Program-made: the position numbers and the translations under genes
Shown here: positions 10,354 through 20,543 of the stretch, piece by piece
Layout: each line of letters opens with the position of its first letter
Numbering within the stretch: position 1 is the stretch's first letter
From: Biomphalaria glabrata
Lineage: Eukaryota > Mollusca > Gastropoda > Planorbidae
Length of the DNA stretch: 64,000 bases
Direction: 5' to 3'
NCBI RefSeq assembly: GCF_947242115.1
Contig: NC_074728.1
Location: 1,054,001 to 1,118,000 of the forward strand
Notes under the pieces: model-generated
The model's input: the letters and a program-made list of their open reading frames with translations, nothing else
Told to the model about the DNA's origin: nothing
Databases searched by the model: none

Positions 10354-10371
10354 ATCTAGACTAACAATAAT

Positions 10372-10620
10372 AAATCTGTGCGATTGTTTTTGTGTATCGC
10401 AATTTCACGCTTTTAGCTTTCTCAATACGCTATGATCCTATCGCTTGTCTGGGCCAGTTAGAAAGGGGTGAGGGAGAAAGAAAAGGGTATTTGGGTGATC
10501 GCTTTTTAAATGTATTTATAAAAAAAAATTTGAACGACCTGAATTCGAACTCGTGGACTAAAGCCTTCTCAGACTTCTCAAGCCACAACCTTAACCACTC
10601 TGCTAGCGAACATAGACTTA
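10372..10620 (-). mobile_element. tRNA-derived SINE, family D
   Basis: Minus-strand tRNA head (CTAGCAGAGTGGTTAAG, then GAGTTCGAATTCAGGTCG as box B), followed by a body with AACTGGCCCA and AGCGTATTGAGAA phrases. Copies at 14158 (+) and 24598 (+) share them. Confidence 0.7.
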
Positions 10621-10624
10621 CTTA

Positions 10625-10745
10625 AGACTTAGACATAGGTCCTCCTGCGCCGTTCGGCGCATTTGGGCGGCAAGCTGTCTCCATAAAGATCTGCCATTGG
10701 CAATGTCTGAAGCCTCCTCCCACCTGGTGTCCACTGTTCTGAGGC
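10625..10745. repeat. Interspersed repeat containing GCGCCGTTCG palindromic core
   Basis: The stretch GCGCCGTTCGGCGCAT...GGCGGCAAGCT recurs in inverse orientation at about 9935-10000. Probably part of a LINE; family not recognised. Confidence 0.4.
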
Positions 10746-10865
10746 TGATGTCAGGTAAAAGAAATAATTGTGCAAAATTTCAGCTTGATCCGAGATTAGG
10801 TGTGGGAGTAATCACGTGAACAAACTTTTTACCAGACAGACAAAGTTGATATAAGCTTAGTAAAA
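10746..10865 (-). repeat. Interspersed repeat E
   Basis: Inverted copy of the repeat at 13040-13260: GCACAATTATTTCTTTTACC, AATCTCGGATCAAGC, GTCTGTCTGGTAAAAAG and AAGCTTATATCAAC occur in order on the minus strand. It lies downstream of LINE or SINE pieces but its class is not clear. Confidence 0.55.
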
Positions 10866-11154
10866 GGGAGAGATCATACTCTGGTAACATATTGTAAGAC
10901 TCGAACATCTAGTAAAAAAGTTTCACATATTTAGTTTTTGTCTGTAACAAAGGTAAAAACTGTATGTAAATAATTAACATTAAATTCTGGTATAGAAGAT
11001 GACAATGTTACTTTTACACATTTACGATAAAATTTTACTACCAATAGATAAATCATTTTGATATGTCAATAATATACATGTATCAACAATATATTAAATG
11101 GTTTTCATATGTAAACCATATACACATATCACCAACATGGTCTTTGAATGAAAG

Positions 11155-11421
11155 TTTATTTCTCGTTAGCATGAGGATGCCGACCATATTGCATATGATT
11201 TGGTGTTGAGAATTTAAACTACCTCCAGAAGGTAGCTATCTCTGGAAGTGGACGGGAACCCTGTCTTTTGGCATAGGAGATACAGTCCGATGATGACTGA
11301 GACAGTCATGGCTAACAGAGCGTAGAGAAAGGCGAAGGTTATATCCACCAAGATGTAGAACAAGTAAGTGATGTGATTCGACATTATCCTGTGGATAGTA
11401 CCACATGCTGGCTGTAGTTAT
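11155..11421 (-). CDS. Terminal exon with 56-residue single-pass micropeptide
   Basis: The coding part is 11214-11384 on the minus strand. A 3' splice site (TTTATTTCAG, exon from 11421) is followed one base later by an in-frame TAA, then the first ATG at 11384 with A at -3, 56 codons, a TAA stop and an AATAAA signal at 11160-11155, about 55 bases past the stop. The peptide starts MSNHITYLFYILVDITF, has a long hydrophobic stretch at about residues 6-38 and ends with a polar tail (QKTGFPSTSRDSYLLEVV). Codons favour C in third positions (ATC, TAC, TTC, GCC, CTC), unlike the AT-rich surroundings. It looks like a small integral membrane protein; the family is not recognised and the upstream exon was not found. 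One alternative frame is open over much of the exon but lacks the hydrophobic pattern. Confidence 0.6.
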
Positions 11422-11693
11422 CTGAAATAAATTTGAATATCATTTAATCAAAGAGAAAAAGGTGTACTGCTAATTGCATATTTAGACGTTTATTCGAGAA
11501 AATAACAATTTAGAAATGATTAAAATGTTGGTCAGACGCGAATACGTTTTAATAACGACAAATATTTTTGTTTCGTAATTTAGAAATTCATTCTCTTTTT
11601 AAGTTAACTATTTCCAGGAGACAGCTGCGTAAGTCATTGTCATGTGACCAAATGTTAAGATGGTAAAAACAAAATGTAGAAAGTTGGTGCGCG

Positions 11694-11866
11694 GTGGTTA
11701 AGGGCTTGGATACCGAATATGAGGTGCTGGGTTCTAATCTCGGTGAAGACTGTGATTTTTAATATCGGGATTTTTAGTTAGGAGAAGTAAAGGCGTTTTT
11801 TTTTGGTGTGCTTGCCACATGGCCAGTTCAAAGGAACGGATGACCTTAATATCATCTGCAGAACTA
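11694..11866 (+). mobile_element. SINE family B, truncated copy
   Basis: GCGGTGGTTAAGGGCTTGG head, TGGGTTCTAATCTCGGTGAA box B and CCACATGGC...GATGACCTTAATATCATC tail follow the family order with internal losses. Confidence 0.7.
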
Positions 11867-11995
11867 GAGAGAAGGATCCTAACAAATGGAACTGAGATGC
11901 TACAGAATTATCTTAGGTATCACATACAAAGAACGCATCAGTAACGAAGAGCTGGTGCCCACAGATTGTAAGTCTTTTTAAGAAGGGGCGACGCT
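11867..11995 (+). mobile_element. LINE reverse-transcriptase fragment
   Basis: One frame reads MRCYRIILGITYKERISNEEL, the conserved M-R-x-x-R-x-I-L-x-I-x-x-x-x-x-x-x-N-E-E block downstream of the LINE RT core. Short remnant. Confidence 0.55.
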
Positions 11996-12343
11996 AAGAT
12001 CTACGTAAACGGCCATGTATTCGCTATTCCGTTTTCGGCCACCATGTTATGGAAGACTGTGGTAAAAGGGATTCGTCTAGTTTAATGACATGTCTAAGTC
12101 CTGCGAATTACATACGACGTCGGTCACCATCTCACTCAGCAGACGAGTGCCCGTTTTGGGAAAGGACTTTTCTATTTGGTATGTTATATATCAGCATAGC
12201 TTGTTTTAATAGAATACGTAGGAATAGATAAAAACATAGATATCTAGATGCGCATAGGACGTAATTATAAAATGGGATTAACATTACACAAGCTAACGCT
12301 TAGCGTTATTGTTTTTCCCCCATTTTTGTTTTATATTTGTAAT
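11996..12343. other. Intergenic, nothing recognised
   Basis: AT-rich; a 60-codon open frame at 12049 lacks any recognisable feature. Confidence 0.35.
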
Positions 12344-12515
12344 GGACCTCATTCACCAAAGCGTAAACAAACAACATTTAGTCACGTGATAATATTGATA
12401 AAGCAACGGAAAAAAACTGTCACGTGACAGCCTGTATGTATTATGTAATTTGTGTAGAAGAGATAGAGAACCACGTGGCTAAATGTTGTTTGTTTACGAT
12501 TGGTGAATGAGGCCC
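12344..12515. mobile_element. MITE with 45-bp inverted ends and three CACGTG motifs
   Basis: The left end GGACCTCATTCACCAAAGCG and right end CGATTGGTGAATGAGGCCC are inverted repeats extending about 45 bp, including AAACAACATTTAG and a CACGTG at the inner edge of each arm. A third CACGTG is in the centre (12383, 12421, 12472). No clear target duplication was found, so the superfamily is open. Confidence 0.7.
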
Positions 12516-12929
12516 ATTACGAATCAGACATTTTATATTAATTCAAATATTGTTCTGTTTTAATCAAATCCAAACATCTATAGCTCTAAATGAATAAACT
12601 GATAAATATAAAATAAAGCTGTTAACGCATAAGAAAAAAGTTTCAGTCAATCAGAGATAAAAGAGCAAATGTATTGGTTATGTATGATAGTATGATACCA
12701 TTTCGTTTAATTATATTAACACTAACCTTCCATTTCAAGTTTCTATCTTTTTTTCAAGAGAGCTTCACAAGGCGAATCACAATAGTGCTGAATTTTACAA
12801 GGAATGAATGGTGTGCAATTTAATCAGTGGATATTTTCTAACATGAAGGCAAATGTATTTGTTTTTTTTTAAACCGGTGTACAGAATACGAATTATTCTT
12901 AACACGAGTATTTTAATTCACCTTCATCT
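12516..12929. other. Intergenic, nothing recognised
   Basis: AT-rich with a poly-T run near 12860; no gene or matched repeat. Confidence 0.4.
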
Positions 12930-13010
12930 TCACACATCTCTTGGTCTGATGAACCGTTGGGGTGCCACACATGATCTGTCGACCGTCTTTCTCAATAAAT
13001 AATTTTTGTG
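12930..13010 (-). mobile_element. LINE C-terminal tail fragment (family X)
   Basis: KTVDRSCVAPQRFIRPR-like minus-strand tail, matching the copies at 9425 and 21085. Confidence 0.55.
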
Positions 13011-13039
13011 CACGATTCATTACTGTAGAGTCTAATTTT

Positions 13040-13260
13040 TACAAAGCTTATATCAATTCACCTTTTCTGGCTGTCTGGTAAAAGGTTTTTACACGTTATT
13101 TCTTCCACACACTATCTCGGATTAAGCTGAAATTTTGCACAATAATTTCTTTCACCTGACAACACAAGAATCAATATGAAAATTAACCAATTAGTCAATT
13201 TATTATTGGTAGTTATTTTGTTTGGTACCTCAAACAAGGGAAAGAATTAGTACTTAACTG
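13040..13260 (+). repeat. Interspersed repeat E
   Basis: Carries AAGCTTATATCAATTCACC, GGCTGTCTGGTAAAAGG, CTCGGATTAAGCTGAAAT and ACCTCAAACAAGGGAAAG. Matching pieces lie at 497-545, 10746-10865 (inverted) and 24385-24500. Confidence 0.6.
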
Positions 13261-13274
13261 AAAAAAGTTTCCCT

Positions 13275-13600
13275 TTCAGATCTTGCGATATATGGGGCAG
13301 ATGATGTTTAGGTCATCTGTTTCTATGGCCAACGGACATGGTGTCATGGGGCCAGCACAACGACCAACCGCTTTTACTCTCACCAACTAAAGACAGATAC
13401 CCTTTAGAGTTGTTTGGACTCAGGGACACCCTAAAAATCCTCAAATTCAAAACCACAGTCTTAACCGAGATTCGAACCCAGGACCCCAGGTCCGGAAGCC
13501 AAGTGCTTAAACACTCAGCCACCGAATTTTCTAATTTGACGTAGATTTAGTCATTCTAAATCTGTGAAAATGTGTGTCCCTTTCGAAATAAAAAAAAATC
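13275..13600 (-). mobile_element. SINE family B (long form)
   Basis: Nearly full copy. The head and box B (GGGTTCGAATCTCGG on the minus strand) and the CATCATCTGCCCCATATATC tail are clear. It shares the 70-bp extension (tgacgtagatttagtcatt ... tccctttcgaaat) with the copy at 987-1310. Confidence 0.8.
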
Positions 13601-13606
13601 GTTTGA

Positions 13607-13715
13607 TACTCGCCTTTGCCCGTTCTCCTGTTAGTGAGAACAGTTCCGCCGGACTCAATATCTTAGCCACGCGTGAAGGAGTTGGACTGGTTGTCAGAGG
13701 CTATTTGAGACGCAT
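13607..13715 (+). repeat. Interspersed repeat F
   Basis: About 95 bp (CGCCTTTGCCCGTTCTCCTG ... GAGTTGGACTGGTTGTCAG) recurs on the minus strand at 57240-57331 with about 80% agreement by eye. Class unknown. Confidence 0.5.
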
Positions 13716-13734
13716 GCCATTAGGAAGCATTATC

Positions 13735-14105
13735 TTATCTTATCTTATATAATACAGACGTTACTTCAAAAAAGAAGATGATTACGTCCTACGCGTCATG
13801 CATTTAGTCATGCATATTAACCAATGACTTAAATTCTGCCAAGTCACTGGTTTTCCTGGCTAGCTCAGGCAACCCATTCCATGCTCTAATAGCACTAGGG
13901 AAGAAGGAGTATTTGTACAAATTTGTCCTAGCATATGGGACGAGGAATGTGCCTTTATCTTTGTGTATTTTATTAAATTTTATTTTTGTATTTGAAGATT
14001 ATGGTTCAGTGTTTTATGTATGATTGCTACTTTACTTTTGAGCCTTCTGTCCTGAAGGTTTTCTAAATTTAGTGATTTTACTAAAGGTGTTACTCTAGTC
14101 AATAT
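13735..14105 (-). mobile_element. CR1-like LINE, 3' fragment
   Basis: Almost identical to 37280-37650 of the full element, with a roughly 10-base internal loss; carries the stem-loop and the (ATAAG)n tail. Young copy. Confidence 0.9.
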
Positions 14106-14157
14106 CCATTACAACAAGAAAAATAGGACAAGACTATAGAAACAATAGATAACTCTA

Positions 14158-14330
14158 CTATCTTCTATCGTTATAGCAGAGTGGTTACCGTGTTGGCTTG
14201 AGAAGCGTGGGAAGGCTTGGGCCATGAATTTAAATTCAGGTCATTCCCCCTTTTTTTATTTATGTATAAATACTTTTTATTGTTAGTCTACATTTATTAG
14301 AAATATAATTACATGACTGGTCCACACTAA
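14158..14330 (+). mobile_element. SINE family D
   Basis: TAGCAGAGTGGTTACCGTGT head and GAATTTAAATTCAGGTCATTC as a worn box B; partial body. Confidence 0.6.
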
Positions 14331-14469
14331 TTGATACAAGTACGCTTAATATAAGCTTTGTTGTGTTTTTTTTAAAGTATTTTTTAAAATTCCTTGTTAA
14401 GGTCTTTCTATTGTATCATAAGATAATTTATTTTTTGCAACACTGATCTTTAAGTATGGCGTTTTTGGC

Positions 14470-14885
14470 ATTGTTTATTGTGTATATTTTATGTGTATTG
14501 TGTATATTTTATGTGTATTGTACAAATACTCCTTCTTCCCTAGTGCTATTAGGGCATGGAATGGGTTGCCTGAGCTAGCCAGGAAAACCAGTGACTTGGC
14601 AGAATTTAAGTCATTGGTTAATATGCATGACTAAATGCATGACGCGTAGGACGTAATCATCTTCTTTTTTGAAGTAACGTCTGTATTATATAAGATAAGA
14701 AGAAGATATTGTGTATATTTATGTTTATTGTGTATATTTTGTGATTATGGTATATTTTATGTGTATTGTGTATATTTATGTTTATTGTTTATTGTGTATA
14801 TTTTATGTTTATGGTATATTTTATGTGTATTGTGTATATTTATGTTTATTGTGTATATTTTATGTTTATGGTATATTTATTTCAA
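14470..14885. repeat. Low-complexity TGTATATTTTATGT tract, split by a LINE
   Basis: Imperfect repeats of tgtgtatattttatgtgtat flank 14520-14702, where a CR1-like fragment sits inside the tract. Confidence 0.8.
14520..14702 (+). mobile_element. CR1-like LINE, 3' fragment
   Basis: Identical over its last 80 bases to the full element. It encodes the final residues (YKYSFFPSAIRAWN-like to LVNMHD) and has the stem-loop and ATAAG tail. Confidence 0.9.
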
Positions 14886-15074
14886 AATCTTTCCCAATTG
14901 ACCTCTTTCCATAAGTTTTTCTGTAGGTCCCATTATATCGCCACTACATGTCTTCATATCGCTTCTTACTGAATTACGAGATGTTAAAAATCAAAGTGTA
15001 GACCAAGAGAAGATTTATTTGATTTACTTTTAGTGTAAAAAAATCCCCAAATAAAGCTTTCATAAGTCCACAAT

Positions 15075-15605
15075 ATCTTATCTTATATAATACAGATGTT
15101 ACTTCAAAAAAGAAGATGATTACGTCCTACGCGTCAAGCATCTAGTCATGCTTGTTAACCAATCACTTAAATTCTGCCAAGTCACTGGTCTTCCTGGTTA
15201 GCTCAGGCAACCCATTCCATGTTTTAATAGGGAAGAAGGAGTTGAAGGAGCTTTTGTACAAAAATTGTCCTAACATCTTGTCGTACTTTAGCATAACAAA
15301 AACCATGTTACATCTAAAGCTTTATTACACTGAATGACAAACAACCACACACATAGTAAAGATCACAACAAGAAATGTGGTCAGTACACATTCTAACAAA
15401 TGTAAACAAACACTAGGGGGGACTGACAGACGAATAAACAAATTCACGACACATATGGAACGAGGAATGTGCCTTTATCTATGTATATGTCTGAGTATTT
15501 TATTAATTATTTTTGTTTTTGTATTTGAAGATTATGGCTCAGTGTTTTATGTATAATTGCTACTTTACTTTTGAATCTTCTCTCCTGAAGGATTTCTAAA
15601 TGGTC
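15075..15605 (-). mobile_element. CR1-like LINE, 3' fragment with an internal insertion
   Basis: The CR1 3' end runs 15075-15283 and resumes at about 15449-15605. The intervening 165 bp is foreign, with ACAT repeated at both junctions. The interrupted codons otherwise match the full element. Confidence 0.8.
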
Positions 15606-15880
15606 ATCTTATCTATCCCTTATCCTTTTGGACCGTTGGATCTGTCGGTCAACTTCATCCATTCTTTTTTGTCTCTTGACAGGGTTACATTCTCTTCCTT
15701 AGTCAGGTAAGTTCATTCTCAATGTTATCCTTTCATCACTACTGGGTCATATCTCTTCTGACTTTCGTCGTGCGGGTACTGTGGCAGTGCGACTAACCAA
15801 AGTCCCTCCCTTTTCCCCTGTAAGCAGCTGTTCTTAGCAGGATATCAAGAGAGAGGCTTGAGTGTGTTGTCCAGCCAGCT
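15606..15880 (-). mobile_element. LINE C-terminal tail fragments
   Basis: 15606-15660 repeats the family X end (GGACCGTTGGA...GTCGGTC), and 15775-15880 encodes LSLDILLRTAAYRGK on the minus strand, like 2530-2610. Confidence 0.45.
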
Positions 15881-15924
15881 ATTCTGGTGACGACCTTATC
15901 TTCATGTTCCTCCCATCCCCCACC

Positions 15925-17227
15925 CACACACACTATACTATGACTTTGATAGTGAGTCATGTATTGCAATATGACACACACACACACTATACTATGGCTT
16001 TTACAGTGACCCATGTATTGCAATATGACACAAATACACTTTACTATGGCTTTGACAGTGAGTCATGAATGGCAATATGACACACACACTATAGTATGAC
16101 TTTGATAGTGAGTCATGTATTGCAATATGACACACACACACACACACTATACTATGACTTTGATAGTGAGTTATGTATTGCAATATGACACACACACTAT
16201 ACTATGACTTTGATAGTTTGTCATGTATTGCAATATGACACACACACACACACACTATACTATGACTTTGATAGTGAGTCATGTATTGCAATATGACACA
16301 CACACTATACTATGACTTTGATAGTTTGTCATGTATTGCAATATGACACACACACTATACTATGACTTTGATAGTTTGTCATGTATTGCAATATGACACA
16401 CACACTATACTATGACTTTGATAGTGAGTCATGTATTGCAATATGACACACACACTATACTATGACTTTGATAGTTTGTCATGTATTGCAATATGACACA
16501 CACACACTATACTATGACTTTGATAGTTTGTCATGTATTGCAATATGACACACACACACACACTATACTATGACTTTGACAGTGAGTCATGTATTGCAAT
16601 ATGACACACACACTATACTATGACTTTGATAGTTTGTCATGTATTGCAATATGACACACACACACACACTATACTATGACTTTGACAGTGAGTCATGTAT
16701 TGCAATATGACACGCACACTATACTATGACTTTGATAGTTTGTCATGTATTGCAATATGACACACACACACACACACTATACTATGACTTTGATAGTGAG
16801 TCATGTATTGCAATATGACACACACACTATACTATGACTTTGATAGTGAGTCATGTATTGCAATATGACACACACACTATACTATGACTTTGATAGTTTG
16901 TCATGTATTGCAATATGACACACACACTATACTATGACTTTGATAGTTTGTCATGTATTGCAATATGACACACACACTATACTATGACTTTGATAGTGAG
17001 TCATGTATTGCAATATGACACACACACTATACTATGACTTTGATAGTGAGTCATGTATTGCAATATGACACGCACACTATACTATGACTTTGATAGTTTG
17101 TCATGTATTGCAATATGACACACACACACACACACTATACTATGACTTTGATAGTGAGTCATGTATTGCAATATGACACACACACTATACTATGACTTTG
17201 ATAGTGAGTCATGTATTGCAATATGAC
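15925..17227. repeat. Minisatellite, 50-58 bp unit, about 25 copies
   Basis: The unit is cactatactatgactttgat followed by agtgagtcatgtattgcaat and atgaca, with a CA dinucleotide tract of variable length accounting for the 50-58 bp range. Two unit types alternate irregularly: one with TGAGTCAT, one with TTTGTCAT. No frame codes for anything recognisable. Confidence 0.92.
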
Positions 17228-17340
17228 CAAACCAACTCAGTTTTCGTCTCATCAAAATATTGAGAGTTTCTCCTATTTGCTACTCAGGGTGTTGACTTGT
17301 AAAAGTACAAACTCGAGTTTTTATCCTGGTATCTGATAAA

Positions 17341-18175
17341 AATGCGGCCCGCGGGCCAGATCCTTTCCGCGACGTGGTTCCATCCAGCCCGCAGAAACGT
17401 CGGCACTAAGTGTAGAAAATTCCCCTCCAAGAAAAAAAAACGGTTCAGAAATGTATCTATACCTCCGTTAGAACCCTAACTTTTTCTCTGATGGATTATT
17501 ACCATGACCTTTAACACTGGTGCGTTTATGAAATAGGACTCCGAATGTAGACGCTAGCAGGAAAAATGAACAGATCTTACTTTTTTTTTGGAACATGATA
17601 ATAAGCCAACATGTTTGTTTTATAAAGAAAGTGTGTCTGTTCACACACACACACAAATGTAGGCCTACAATATAAACGGCGTCATTCATGGTTTGAGATA
17701 CGAATAAAAACTACGCCTAGAGTGTAAAATGTTTGTTGTTTGTAAAATGTTTGTTGTTTGTAAAATGTTTTACATGTTTCGGATGTTTCTTCAGAGTTGA
17801 AGATAGTTTACTTCCTAGTCCTAGCGGGCAGGATTTGAACCCTCGACCATCGATAAATCCGAACGACAGTCCAGCGCGCAAACCGCACGACCAGACAGTG
17901 TATTGATGGGACTATTTTTCCAAAACGAGACAAGAAAATGAGTCGGTGGTATAGCTAGCTACAATGTTCCTAACATTTCAAGTAGAGAAATGAAGCCATT
18001 TTCTGACACGTAAACAAAAATAAGCTTGAAATATCCCATCAGATCCACGGGTTTCTATTCAAAGTATTGTCAGGTCAATTTCATTTCGTTTTTGTATCTT
18101 TACATTGATGTGGCCCGCGACATGATTGTTGGAAATTAAAATGACCCGCAGGTCGCATTAGGTTGAGCATCACTG
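17341..18175. mobile_element. hAT-like nonautonomous element with nested SINE
   Basis: Homologous to 48400-49067: both have GCGGCCCGCGGGCCA near the left end, GTGGCCCGCGA and the right end AGGTTGAGCATCACTG. The left terminus is not preserved here. A minus-strand SINE A lies inside it at 17758-17899. Confidence 0.7.
17758..17899 (-). mobile_element. tRNA-derived SINE, family A
   Basis: Minus-strand head GCCTGGTCGTGCGG, box B GAGGGTTCAAATCC and body CTAGGAAGTAAAC; ends in a short run of TTTACAAAC repeats at 17715-17770. Confidence 0.8.
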
Positions 18176-18299
18176 ATCTAGACAGTAGCGGCCCTAGGGG
18201 GTCGCAAGTGGGGCAACAGCCCCAGGACCAGCGCCTGAGGGAGGGGGCACCGCGTCTGCAGATTTCCTTGTCACATTCAGCTTCGCAATCCAGATCAGT

Positions 18300-19023
18300 T
18301 CTCATTAGGACTTGTTGCTCAATATTTTGGAAGCCCTGCATTTATATGAATCATGATACCAATTATCAGGCAAGCTCTTTATACGACATATTGAGTTTCT
18401 ATACCGTTCAGTTTCGGTAAAGCTAGCATCTTATGTACTGTTGATTCTACGAGGCTATCCTTGTTTAACAGTTCACCTTGGCATGAATAAAAACAAGTAG
18501 CCGGAAGCGACCAATTAACATTGTTTATTTCGTCAATAAACGATTTCAAATCGGATTCGGGTTTGAATAGGACAACGCGTAGTGATCAAGTTTGAACCAG
18601 TTGCAAGGCTACAGTGATTTCCGAGGTATTTAATTTCATATACGTACAGTATTTTTGGATACGAACAGTATCACAAGACATTCCCTAATACTTTAACTAT
18701 TTACCATTCTCATAACATGCCTACTGTTACTGACGTCACGACCCGTGACTGGACAACGAGGTATTGGTCTTCACAGGTTGCGACGTCGCAGATCAGTGTT
18801 GAGGTCTACTGTAACAATTGTTATCGATTGAACCAGTTAATGTGCTATATCGACATTATATCGTTTTTTCGGCCAATAAGCATCCAGAATGTTTGGCGTT
18901 GAAGTATTCTTTTTTTTTTCCAATAGGCTACTGTACATAAACATTGGGTGGCCATGGGAAAACCCGTGTTAAAAAACAACAAAAAAAAAAACGCGGGAGA
19001 ATTTCTTTCCTCATTTTTTTTTT
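18300..19023. other. Intergenic, nothing recognised
   Basis: Slightly GC-richer than neighbours, several CG dinucleotides near 18720-18800, but no open frame, splice pair or repeat that I can name. Confidence 0.4.
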
Positions 19024-19785
19024 GCTACAAAACATAGTACCTTACGTATTGGCCTTTCACTAGTTACATACTGTAATGTAGTGGTTCTGCATGAAAGGTT
19101 TCACCTTTCCTGGCACTACAAACATCTATGTCTTTGCGAACGCCTGTATAGACTAGTATAGAGGGACTTATGGTCCGACAATTACGCTGGGCAGGGCACG
19201 TATCCCGTATGAGAGACGAACGTATGCCAAAGGCAGTCTTTTTTTGGTGAGCTAAAAGATGGTTGACGTAACAGAGGTGTCCCAGGGAAACACTTTAAAG
19301 ACCACCTTATGCGCCAACTTGCCATTTGAGACCAAAAGAAAATCCGCTGCCGAGGACAGACGAAGACGACAAAAAAAAAATCTAAATCAACCACCTGCGT
19401 ACAATGGTTATGCTTGGGATGTGGCAAAATATGTAGGTCACAGATGGGGCTGCGCAGCCATGGGAAATACTGCATTCCTCGCTAATCTTCGGACTCGAAG
19501 ACAAGACTTATTATTTTGAAAACCCGTGGTTTAGTCCTTCCGCAAAAGTCGGATCTTCGAACGTCAAGGGACAACTGTAGCTCCCATCGCGCACCTTGTT
19601 CTTATTGATCATCAATTTGGCTTCCGCCTTCAGAACGCACATCGGGAGAGAAGATTCATAATATTATTATTAGTGCAAAGCGACAAGCCAAGAAAGGTGA
19701 AACCTTTCATCCAGAACCATTACAATACAGTATGTAACTAGTGAAAGGCCAATAGTACATTACGTAACGTACTATGTTTTGTAGC
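19024..19785. mobile_element. Element with about 90-bp inverted ends enclosing a LINE tail
   Basis: Arms at 19024-19110 and 19692-19785 are inverted repeats (GCTACAAAACATAGTAC at both tips, then GGCCTTTCACTAGTTACATA and ATGAAAGGTTTCACCTTTC). Between them, 19160-19520 on the plus strand encodes a worn LINE tail (LRWAGHVSRM, then a finger CLGCGKICRSQMGLRSH). No clear target duplication is visible. Confidence 0.7.
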
Positions 19786-20429
19786 TAAAAATAAGACCTA
19801 CAGTGTTAGAGGCGGACGAACCAGTTGGCGTTATGTGGTACGGTATATATAGGCTCATATGACACTCGCCCAGGGCCCCTCGCTCTGCGAAGGCCGCCTC
19901 TGGATCTAGAGATCTGAAACTTGCATTAGCATAAAGTGTGTTCATAATTCTGAACGGAAGTGGCGCGAGCGGAAGCAAGACTAAAGGAAAACAACACAAA
20001 CTTTAAATTTTTCTTGTTTCTTGGGCTATTATCTTGATTATGAATAAACTGGTGAACAGCGTGTGTTGTAGGCTATGGAGACAGACCGCGCAATCACAAA
20101 ATCTCTAGTAACAAACTTCGAAAGGCTCTGAACACATCTGTTCTTTAGTCTGCCCCATGAATCTCTACAGGATTTTATTCCGACAACTGTGTATGTACAT
20201 AAAAAGGTTTGTTACACTTCTTTTCAGGAATTTCAGGCTAATAAGAACAAAAACATAGATCTAGATCTAAATTTAAATCTAAATTTAGACTCTTGCTTCA
20301 CAAAGGGTGGCTAACATATTTAAGTTCTGCAGCCACTTTACAATTTTTAACATAAATCATAAAGATTGTACACATTTTTTAAAAGTTGATTTTTTTAAAA
20401 GAATTATTCTTTACTGCTAGGTATAAATA
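19786..20429. other. Intergenic, nothing recognised
   Basis: AT-rich; a tagatctagatctaaattt stretch near 20257-20290 echoes the CTAG-rich tract at 28500. Confidence 0.4.
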
Positions 20430-20500
20430 ATAATTATAACCTTTATTATCCATTTGGAATTTTGTCTTACAATTTGTGCATTACACCGAATAAAACATAA
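20430..20500 (-). mobile_element. Zinc-finger LINE, extreme 3' end
   Basis: The AATAATAATTATAACCTTTATTATCC phrase and TTACAATTTGTGCATTACAC mark the 3' end (with TTA-type tail) shared by 36630, 52938, 54310 (+) and 56665. Confidence 0.65.
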
Positions 20501-20543
20501 CTATAGAAAACCAAAACAAAAACTATCAACAACCACAACCCAG

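Noticed and set aside
15793-16195. Open frames with HYQSHSIVCVC-type repeats
   Set aside because: Translation of the 50-58 bp minisatellite; no start context or domain.
18163-18420. Overlapping 85-codon frames on both strands
   Set aside because: Lie over the right end of a hAT-like element and adjacent repeat; opposite-strand mirror frames with no family match.
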